Source: JBKJVQ01 sp046717125
GTDB lineage: Bacteria > Pseudomonadota > Alphaproteobacteria > Rhizobiales > Methyloligellaceae
Length of the DNA: 28,102 nt
NCBI GenBank assembly: GCA_046717125.1
Contig: JBKJVQ010000134.1
Coordinates: 1-28,102 of the forward strand
Direction: 5' to 3'
In this document: positions 21,978-28,102 of the stretch, piece after piece
Numbering within the stretch: position 1 is the first letter of the stretch
Layout: each line of letters opens with the position of its first letter
Translations under genes and position numbers: made by a program
Notes under the pieces: generated by a model
Seen by the model: only the letters and a program-made list of their open reading frames with translations
What the model was told of the DNA's origin: nothing
Database searches by the model: none

Positions 21978-24896
21978 ATGCGTATCCTCTGCTGGGTGGT
22001 GATCGCGGTCTTGGCGGCGAGCGTCTGTGCGGGCGCCGCCCGCGCCGAGAAGCGCATCGCCCTCGTCATCGGCAACGCGGCCTATACCGGCGTCGCGCCC
22101 TTACGCAATCCGGTCAACGACGCGACCGACCTGACCGCTTCGCTCAAGCAGCTTGGCTTCGAAGTGCTGGGCGGGACCGACCTCGACCAGGCGGCGATGC
22201 GAGCGGAAATACGGAAGTTCTCGGCGGCGCTGAGGGGCGCGGATGTCGGCCTGTTCTTCTTTGCCGGACACGGACTGGAGGTCTCTAACCAGAATTTCCT
22301 GATCCCGACCGATGCGGCGATCGAAGCCGAAGGCGACCTCGATTTTCAGGCCGTGCCTCTCGACCTCGTCTTTCGCCAGATGACCCGCGAGGCGAGGACG
22401 ACGCTGATCTTCCTCGATGCGTGCCGGGATAATCCGATGGCGGAGAAGCTCGCCCGTTCCATGGGCGCGCGCTCGGTTGCCGTCGGACGCGGGCTCGCGC
22501 GCGTCGAATCCGGCCTCGGCTCCTACATCGCGTTCGCGACCGAGCCGGGAAAGATCGCGCTCGACGGCGACGGGCGCAACTCGCCCTTTACCGCAGCATT
22601 GCTGAAGCACATTGCGGCGGAGGGCCGCGACGTTTCCTCCATGATGATCGCGGTGCGCAACGATGTGCTGAAGGAGACAGGCGGCAAGCAGCTTCCTTGG
22701 GACCACTCCGCGCTGACGGGGCAGTTCTTCTTCAAGGCGGCGGCCCCTGTGCCGCCGGCGGCTCCCGTCCCTCAGCCTGAACAAGATTTCTCTGCTCTAA
22801 CCAAGCGCCTGCAGCTAGCCGAAGAGCTTCTCGCTAAGCTGGCCGGCGCGAAGCCGGACCCCGAGCCGGACCCGCAGCCAGCAATCGCGCCCGGCCCTGC
22901 CGCAGAGAAAGCAGCGCAGCCTGAAGCTCAAGCAGCAGCAGCAGCTCCTGCCGATCCGAATTCCGGAGGCGCGGCCGCGCAACCGGAGAACAGCGTGCCA
23001 CCGTCCGAGCCAGTTGCAGTCGCGAAAGACCCCGCGCCTGCGCCCGCGCCATCGGTGCCGGAACCTGCTCAAGTCGAGAGCCCGCCGGGCCAACAGGACA
23101 TTGCAGCAATCGCGCCTCTCGCAGCGCCTGACCCTCCTCAGAGGGAAACTGAGCGTCCCGCTGACGAGACCGAGCACGCCGCCATCGCACCGGATCCGGC
23201 TCCCGTCGCGAAGCCGGAAATCGCCGGCGCGCCCATCACGCGATGCGACGAACTGGTGAAGATCGACAACGCACGCCTGACGGAGGCGATTAGCGGGAAC
23301 ACGGGTGTCGACTTATTGGAATTATGGATGATCGAGGGTGGCTCGCCGATCGACGCCGCCAAGGAATGCGAACGGGCCGCCGAGCAATATCCTGACGAGA
23401 AGCGACTCAAGCTGCGCCTCGCCATCGCTCACAAGAAACACACTTACGCCTATACGCGGTTCGGAGGCCCAACTGCCAGCCCACGCAACGCCGGCCCCAA
23501 TAGCGTCGACCTGAGCTCGCTCGAAGACATGACCGACCCCGCCTATGCCGCACAGGGCGATAACATTCTCAAATCCCTCTCGTCTGAAGCCTATCCCGAG
23601 GCGGCGTTGCTGACAGGAGGCGCGGCCGCGGCATCGGGGGCGTCGGCGCCAATGAACGCCGATGGATTGCTCATGCTGGCGGGAGCCCAGAACGATGCCC
23701 CTGCAAGCCACATAAGACGAATCATTCTGCTGAAAAGAGCCGACAGGCTCGGTGCGGCCGCAGCAGGCAAGATCATTGCCACGATCGAACAACGCGCGTC
23801 GGATAACGCCGCCCTTCGCAGCGCGCTGGATTCGGCCGCAAGAAGGTTTGAGATTGAAGCCCAGTCACACGCGCGCGCCGCGGAAAATCCAGCAGCGGAA
23901 TGCGAGCGCCTGACGCAGTTCGACCTGATGGTCAATGTTGGAGTTCGGCTTTCCGGGTTGAGATTTGGCGTCGACCGCAGTCTGGCCGTCGCGTCATGCA
24001 GCGCGGCTCCTGGCTCGGATCGATGGCGTCTGACAAAGGCTCTGATCGCCAACGGCGAGATCGGAAAGGCCAGGGAGCAACTTTCGCCCGCTTTCAACGC
24101 GAAGGGCAACGGGTTGACCAAGGAAGTCCTTAACCAGCTTGCGAAGGAGGCCGAAGTCGCGACAGAACCTGAAACGCTATTTCTTATTCCGTTCTTGCTG
24201 GCCTTGGAGGCCGCAGAGGCCGCAGATCCCACAGAGGAAGAGTTAGTCGCAGCTGCGACAACAGGGCTTCTGCTCTGGAACCGCGCAGCCGAGCTGGGCC
24301 ATGACCGGGCGCAGGCCATTATTTCAATTGCCGGTCCCTACGTCAGAGACTTAGTTAAATACCGGCAGGACATTGCCGACGGTAAAGCCTCGCCGAACTC
24401 CAAGCCGGAATTCTCCGGAATCGATCTCGTCGGCGTGCATGCCGCGGCCACCGATGGCGACTCGCTCGCCATCCTGGCGCTGGCGGCGTTCCATCTCGTT
24501 CCCGATGTCGTTCGCATCGACGCCGATCCAATCAGGATATTCAGCGCCGACCCAAACAGTCCGGTTAAAAATCCTGAGGAAGCCGTCAGGCTTGTCCGCT
24601 CAGCCGCCGACAGGGGCGACACGATCGCCATGGTTGCGCTCAGTGTCGGTCATCTGATCGCCGAAGGGGATATTCCAACGGAAATTGTGCCGCAACGGCC
24701 GCTGAAATTCGACCCGGCCGAGGGCGTGCGATGGCTGGAGCGCGCGGCCGAGGGGGAGCCGTTGGCGGCGTTGGCTCTGGCCGTCCTGTTTCGGGGAGAG
24801 CTAGGGCCGCCGGAAAGCGTGGGACTTTCGGCCGATCCGGAGAAGGCGCGTCACTGGGAAAGCAAGCTGGTCGAGGCCGGTTACGCTTTTTGGTAG
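21978..24896 (+). CDS. secreted caspase-family protein with SEL1-like C-terminus
   Basis: The 972-residue product has a signal peptide (about 1-23, ending in ARA). A caspase-like (peptidase C14) domain spans about 24-255: EKRIALVIGNAAYTG, PLRNPVNDATDLTASLKQLG, FFFAGHG with His98, LIFLDACRDNP with Cys149, and GDGRNSPFTAALLKH. Both dyad residues are present. A linker of about 150 residues (about 256-420) is rich in Ala, Pro and Glu. Two related segments, about 422-490 and 640-705, each begin with a CDELV/CERLT motif. SEL1-like helical repeats follow (about 765-787, 869-892, 915-943). SEL1 repeats usually bind proteins. The ATG gives the signal peptide; a GTG 11 codons earlier is also possible. 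A damaged caspase gene lies just upstream. The substrate and role are unknown. Confidence 0.87.
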   Translation: MRILCWVVIAVLAASVCAGAARAEKRIALVIGNAAYTGVAPLRNPVNDATDLTASLKQLGFEVLGGTDLDQAAMRAEIRKFSAALRGADVGLFFFAGHGLEVSNQNFLIPTDAAIEAEGDLDFQAVPLDLVFRQMTREARTTLIFLDACRDNPMAEKLARSMGARSVAVGRGLARVESGLGSYIAFATEPGKIALDGDGRNSPFTAALLKHIAAEGRDVSSMMIAVRNDVLKETGGKQLPWDHSALTGQFFFKAAAPVPPAAPVPQPEQDFSALTKRLQLAEELLAKLAGAKPDPEPDPQPAIAPGPAAEKAAQPEAQAAAAAPADPNSGGAAAQPENSVPPSEPVAVAKDPAPAPAPSVPEPAQVESPPGQQDIAAIAPLAAPDPPQRETERPADETEHAAIAPDPAPVAKPEIAGAPITRCDELVKIDNARLTEAISGNTGVDLLELWMIEGGSPIDAAKECERAAEQYPDEKRLKLRLAIAHKKHTYAYTRFGGPTASPRNAGPNSVDLSSLEDMTDPAYAAQGDNILKSLSSEAYPEAALLTGGAAAASGASAPMNADGLLMLAGAQNDAPASHIRRIILLKRADRLGAAAAGKIIATIEQRASDNAALRSALDSAARRFEIEAQSHARAAENPAAECERLTQFDLMVNVGVRLSGLRFGVDRSLAVASCSAAPGSDRWRLTKALIANGEIGKAREQLSPAFNAKGNGLTKEVLNQLAKEAEVATEPETLFLIPFLLALEAAEAADPTEEELVAAATTGLLLWNRAAELGHDRAQAIISIAGPYVRDLVKYRQDIADGKASPNSKPEFSGIDLVGVHAAATDGDSLAILALAAFHLVPDVVRIDADPIRIFSADPNSPVKNPEEAVRLVRSAADRGDTIAMVALSVGHLIAEGDIPTEIVPQRPLKFDPAEGVRWLERAAEGEPLAALALAVLFRGELGPPESVGLSADPEKARHWESKLVEAGYAFW

Positions 24897-24997
24897 GCAA
24901 TCCGCGCTAACCCCGCGACCGGAGCCCCTTGGGACAAGACTGGATACTGACGCGCCGGCCTTTGCTCACGGCTTCTTTGTCCGCGAACTGACGCTTC

Positions 24998-25031
24998 AAA
25001 AACGAATCGGCGGCAGGTGGAGCTGCCGCCG
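24998..25031 (-). terminator. probable terminator of the DUF1127 gene
   Basis: On the minus strand a perfect 9-pair stem (CGGCGGCAG at 25008-25016 with CTGCCGCCG at 25023-25031, 6-base loop) is followed after five bases by TTTTT (25002-24998). It lies about 105 bases beyond the DUF1127 stop. The five-base gap before the T-run makes it less than ideal. The 239 bases between the caspase gene and the DUF1127 gene hold nothing else that I can support. Confidence 0.5.
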
Positions 25032-25135
25032 GCGTGCCTCCTCGGGGGGCTGCTGTCCTCACGGGGCGCGGGGGGAGCGCCGTCACGAGGATGACTTGCG
25101 CGGCATATGGGCTGCCCGCGCTCCTATTCAAGCGG

Positions 25136-25441
25136 TCAGGACGAGTGATCCGACGTACTGGATCGATGTCGCAGACTGCGGCTGAGCTTCAGCCGCGCGC
25201 GGTGACCTTTCACGCGCTCGATCAAAGCCGCGACCGGATCGCGCGATGCCGGCAGCATCAGCGCCCAATCGAGATCGGCGCGCTCGACGCCGATGTCCTT
25301 CAGCATGCGGTCGTCGAGCCGGCGCAGCCGGGCAATCCGCCAGCGGCCGCGCAACGCGCGCGCCTCCTCGGCGATCCAGTGAAAAAGACCGCGAAGACCG
25401 GCGCTTCGCCGCGCCGACTCGTGAAGATCGAAGGTGGCCAT
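25136..25441 (-). CDS. DUF1127 family protein
   Basis: The 101-residue product carries the DUF1127 motif at about 34-60, reading WRIARLRRLDDRMLKDIGVE, followed by RADLDWAL. Members are small Arg-rich proteins; some alphaproteobacterial ones have been linked to phosphate, carbon or stress responses and RNA turnover. This one is longer than the usual 45-75 residues, with an N-terminal extension and a basic tail (ERVKGHRARLKLSRSLRHR). The ATG at 25441 has GGAG six bases upstream, while an ATG four codons earlier has no clear site. It is downstream of gshA on the same strand but 110 bases away with a repeat between, so it probably has its own promoter. Confidence 0.83.
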   Translation of the reverse strand: MATFDLHESARRSAGLRGLFHWIAEEARALRGRWRIARLRRLDDRMLKDIGVERADLDWALMLPASRDPVAALIERVKGHRARLKLSRSLRHRSSTSDHSS

Positions 25442-25515
25442 GGGGCACTCCATCGCGGACGGCGAACCGCGCCTGTCTCGCGACGGATATATGGTGATCG
25501 GTCGCCGGAAACGAA

Positions 25516-25550
25516 GTAGCCCGGATGGAAGCGCCAGCGAAATCCAGGGC
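25516..25550. repeat. half copy of the REP-like element
   Basis: The sequence starts GTAGCCCGGATGGAAGCGCC and ends GCGAAATCCAGG, matching the left arm of the palindrome at 13671 with a few changes. The other arm is not obvious here. It ends directly at the gshA stop codon (25551-25553). Confidence 0.6.
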
Positions 25551-26933
25551 CTAATACGCATGCATCTCGAAAATGCGGTCGATGTCGCGGCCCCACGAAC
25601 CGCGATATTCGTCCAGCAACATGTCCCCCGGCGCGCGGCCTGTGGACACCGCTTCGAGCAGCGGCGAAAGATACTGGGTCTCGTTCTGCCCGTGGCTGTC
25701 GAGCCGCGCACGCGCATCGAGCCCGGCCCGCGCCAGCGTCACCACCTGGACCGCGAGATCGCGCATCGGACCGAGCGGTGTCGGCGCGGCGAGGCCGAGT
25801 TTTGGCACAGCATCGCGCATGGCCTGCCGTTCTTCGGCGCTCCAGCCCTTGACCAGATCCCACGCCGCATCGAGCGACGCCTGCTCGTAGAGGAGCCCCG
25901 TCCAGAACGCAGGCAGTGCGCACAGCCTGCGCCACGGGCCGCCGTCCGCCCCCCGCATCTCGAGAAAACGCTTCAGCCGCACTTCCGGGAACAGCGTCGT
26001 CAGATGATCGGCCCAGTCGTCGATGGTCGGCTTCTCGCCGGGCAGCGCTTGCAGACGGCCGGCGAGGAAATCGCGGAACGAGCTGCCGGAAACGTCGAGA
26101 TACCGGCCGTCGCGATAGACGAAATACATCGGCACATCGAGCGCGTAGTCGACATAAGCCTCGTAGCCGAAGCCTTCATCGAACACGAAGGGGACCATGC
26201 CTGAGCGGGCATTGTCCACATCGCGCCAGATCTCGCTGCGATAGGAAAGAAACCCGTTCGGCTTTCCCTCCGTAAACGGAGAATTGGCGAACAGCGCCGT
26301 CGCCAGCGGCTGCAGCGCGATGCCGACGCGGAACTTCTTCGCCATGTCGGCTTCGTCGGAAAAGTCGAGATTCACCTGCACGGTTGACGTTCGAAACATC
26401 ATGTCGAGGCCGTGGCTGCCGCCCTTCGGCATGTAGCCCGCCATGATGTCGTAACGGCCCTTCGGCATGACGGGCGTCTCCGCCAGCGTCCATTTCGGCG
26501 AGAAGCCGACGCCGAGGAAACCGATGCCGAGCCTTTCACCGACATCCCGCACCTGAGCGAGATGGGCATGCACCTCGGAGCAGGTCTCGTTGACGTTTTC
26601 GACTGGCGCGCCGGACAACTCGAATTGGCCGCCGGGTTCGAGACTGATCGACCCGCCGCGCGAACAACCGCGCTGCTTCAGTGCGATGACGTTCTCGCCC
26701 TCAAAGATCGGATCCCAGGGATATGCTTCCGCCAACCCCATGAGCAGCGCCCGGACGCCGCGCTCGCCCGCATAGGGAACCGGCCGGAAATCATCCGTGT
26801 AAAACCCGAATTTCTCGTGCTCGATGCCGATGCGCCAGTCCGCCTTGGGCTTTTCGCCCTGCGCGATGTATTCGACCAGCGCATCGCGCGACTCGATTTG
26901 CGGCAGGGCAGGCGTGTTCTCACGTGTCGACAT
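25551..26933 (-). CDS. gshA: glutamate--cysteine ligase, plant-type
   Basis: GshA joins glutamate and cysteine in the first step of glutathione synthesis in the cytosol. The 460-residue product is of the plant/alphaproteobacterial GCS2 type. Features are DWRIGIEHEKFGFY, GGSISLEPGGQFELSGAP, GRYDIMAGYMPKGGSHGLDMMFRT, VQVNLDF, NSPFTEGKPNGFLSYRSEIW, LEMRGADGGPWRRLCALPAFWTGLLY and the C-terminal DSHGQNETQYL. The length is normal. It lies downstream of rsmE on the same strand, an order I recall from other Hyphomicrobiales, but 92 bases separate the genes. The stop abuts a repeat. Confidence 0.96.
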   Translation of the reverse strand: MSTRENTPALPQIESRDALVEYIAQGEKPKADWRIGIEHEKFGFYTDDFRPVPYAGERGVRALLMGLAEAYPWDPIFEGENVIALKQRGCSRGGSISLEPGGQFELSGAPVENVNETCSEVHAHLAQVRDVGERLGIGFLGVGFSPKWTLAETPVMPKGRYDIMAGYMPKGGSHGLDMMFRTSTVQVNLDFSDEADMAKKFRVGIALQPLATALFANSPFTEGKPNGFLSYRSEIWRDVDNARSGMVPFVFDEGFGYEAYVDYALDVPMYFVYRDGRYLDVSGSSFRDFLAGRLQALPGEKPTIDDWADHLTTLFPEVRLKRFLEMRGADGGPWRRLCALPAFWTGLLYEQASLDAAWDLVKGWSAEERQAMRDAVPKLGLAAPTPLGPMRDLAVQVVTLARAGLDARARLDSHGQNETQYLSPLLEAVSTGRAPGDMLLDEYRGSWGRDIDRIFEMHAY

Positions 26934-27025
26934 GTGGGCTTTCGGATAGAGCCAATTCTTATGGCGAGCCGGTCGGAAACGCGCAAGAGAAGGTGGACGG
27001 TTCCGTTCACGCTGTCGTCAACACG

Positions 27026-27751
27026 CTAGCGCCAGTCCCCCAACGCGGCGTTGATGAGCGCGAGTGCGGCGATTGCGGCCGTGTCGGAGCGCATGATGCG
27101 AGGGCCCAGGGAGATCGACGTGACGCGGGGACGCGCAAGCAGAATTTGACGCTCATCCGGCGCGAAACCGCCCTCCGGGCCGATCAGGACCGCGAACGTC
27201 GCCTCACCAATACCCGCCAGCGCATCGAGGGGCGAGGCGATGGACGCAGCCTCGTCGCAGAAGATCAGGCACCGACCCTCGTCGATCGTTTCCAGCGCAT
27301 CGCGCAAAGCCAGAGGCGGCCGGACTTCGGGCACGCGCAGCACGCCGCACTGCTCTGCCGCCTCGATCGCATTGGCGCGCAGGCGGTCGAGATTGACCCG
27401 TTCGGCGTTGGTCCGCGTCGTGATGACGGGCCGCAGCGAGGCGACGCCCATCTCCGTCGCCTTCTGCGCCATGTAGTCGAGACGCGATCGCTTGATCGGC
27501 GCATACAGATAGTCGATGTCAGGGCCGGATAACTGCGGCCGCGTCTGCGTTTCCGCCATAAGGACGCAGCCTTTCTTCTTCGGCTCGGCGATCCTCGTGC
27601 GCCACTCTCCATCCCGCCCGTTAAACACGAGCACATCGTCGCCACCCCGCATGCGCAGCACATTCAGCAAATAATGCGCCTGCGCCGCGTCGGGCGCGAT
27701 GGACGCGTCTGCCGCAAGCGGTTGATCGATGAAGAGACGTGGTGGCGACAT
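27026..27751 (-). CDS. rsmE: 16S rRNA (uracil-1498-N3)-methyltransferase RsmE
   Basis: RsmE methylates N3 of U1498 in 16S rRNA of the small subunit. The 241-residue product has the N-terminal PUA-like RNA-binding domain (PRLFIDQPL, AQAHYLLNVLRMRGGDDVLVFNG) and the C-terminal SPOUT knot domain, with KRSRLDYMAQKATEMG, AEQCGVLRVPEV, LIGPEGGFAPDE and SLGPRIMRSDTAAI (SAM-binding knot). The ATG at 27751 fits homologues. A GTG 12 codons upstream is also in frame, and neither has a strong ribosome-binding site. It is divergent from ubiA with 105 bases between the starts. Confidence 0.94.
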   Translation of the reverse strand: MSPPRLFIDQPLAADASIAPDAAQAHYLLNVLRMRGGDDVLVFNGRDGEWRTRIAEPKKKGCVLMAETQTRPQLSGPDIDYLYAPIKRSRLDYMAQKATEMGVASLRPVITTRTNAERVNLDRLRANAIEAAEQCGVLRVPEVRPPLALRDALETIDEGRCLIFCDEAASIASPLDALAGIGEATFAVLIGPEGGFAPDERQILLARPRVTSISLGPRIMRSDTAAIAALALINAALGDWR

Positions 27752-27856
27752 GACCACGCTTTGGCACGGAGTTTTGTTTCGTGCCACCCCACCCGGTGTT
27801 GATGACTGCGCTAATTGGCCGGCTTCCTTCCGGGAAAATACGCGCTAGCCTCGCTC

Positions 27857-28102
27857 ATGTCCTCCGATCACGCCATCGCCGACGCCGCGCCCCGCAACTG
27901 GGTCGACCGCTGGGCGCCGCCGTCTATGCGTCCCTGGCTCAGGCTGATCCGCGCGGATCGGCCGGCGGGCGTCTGGCTGCTGCTCCTGCCCTGCTGGTGG
28001 TCGACTGCACTCGCCACCGGCGCAGAGGAAGCGCGCTGGCCAAATCTCTGGTTCCTCGCCCTGTTCGCCATCGGGGCATTCGTCATGCGCGGCGCGGGCT
28101 GC
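27857..28102 (+). CDS. ubiA: 4-hydroxybenzoate polyprenyltransferase, 3' end missing
   Basis: Only the first 82 codons are present; the gene continues beyond the window. UbiA attaches the polyprenyl tail to 4-hydroxybenzoate in ubiquinone synthesis, in the inner membrane. The visible part has WLRLIRADRPAGVWLLLLP in the first helix, then CWWSTALATG and FLALFAIGAFVMRGAGC, the start of the first prenyl-diphosphate motif, which would continue as (T)xND. The match to UbiA is strong, and its place divergent from rsmE is one I recall from related genomes. Confidence 0.92.
   Translation, partial: MSSDHAIADAAPRNWVDRWAPPSMRPWLRLIRADRPAGVWLLLLPCWWSTALATGAEEARWPNLWFLALFAIGAFVMRGAGC

Noticed and set aside
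24907..25131. 74-codon open frame on the minus strand downstream of the DUF1127 gene
   Set aside because: Its end (FADKEAVSKGRRVSIQSCPK) looks fairly protein-like, but there is no ribosome-binding site I trust, no known family, and the terminator-like hairpin at 25008-25031 lies inside it. It might be a small gene; comparison with relatives would decide.

Overview
The window is chromosomal DNA from a GC-rich alphaproteobacterium, most likely of the order Hyphomicrobiales (Rhizobiales). The evidence is an aa3 cytochrome oxidase cluster in the order ctaC-ctaD-ctaB-small membrane protein-ctaG-ctaE-DUF983-surf1, a TIGR02301-type secreted protein, an IalB-family protein, a plant-type GshA, the gshA-rsmE/ubiA arrangement, and several dispersed palindromic elements of the kind common in this order. 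I cannot name the genus. There are no rRNA, tRNA, CRISPR, prophage or insertion-sequence genes that I can recognise. Most of the window is ordinary core genome.

Layout. Positions 1-2.6 kb hold the 3' part of dihydroorotase (pyrC), a membrane-anchored hypothetical and a LysE-type exporter. Positions 2.6-5.0 kb (minus strand) hold a small hypothetical, a TIGR02301 protein, and the ribosomal protein S6 glutamate ligase rimK preceded by its retropepsin-like protease partner. Positions 5.0-10.3 kb hold a palindromic element, a DsbD N-domain-like periplasmic protein, a divergent yqgE, and a 1094-residue membrane c-di-GMP protein (sensor, PAS, degenerate GGDEF, intact EAL, acidic tail). Positions 10.3-13.6 kb (minus) hold thrC, an M16 peptidase and a RimJ-like acetyltransferase, tightly packed. 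Positions 13.7-20.4 kb (minus) hold the cytochrome c oxidase structural and assembly genes: subunits II, I and III, heme O synthase, Cox11, Surf1, DUF983 and a 54-residue membrane protein too short to be listed by many gene finders.

Positions 20.4-25.1 kb form the least conserved stretch. It has a 456-base divergent intergenic region with a multi-hairpin element in the ctaC leader and a perfect 11-base inverted repeat just before ialB, then ialB, a mosaic of short hairpin repeats, a frameshifted remnant of a caspase-family gene, and an intact secreted caspase-family protein with a long Ala/Pro linker and SEL1-like C-terminus. Positions 25.1-28.1 kb carry a DUF1127 gene, gshA, rsmE and the 5' end of ubiA.

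The strongest leads are the caspase gene beside its dead paralogue, the structured leader of the oxidase operon, a terminator-like hairpin that splits ctaE from the DUF983-surf1 genes, and the co-location of RimB/RimK with an EAL protein, which recalls the RimABK system of Pseudomonas. I did not find a clearly undescribed multi-gene system.
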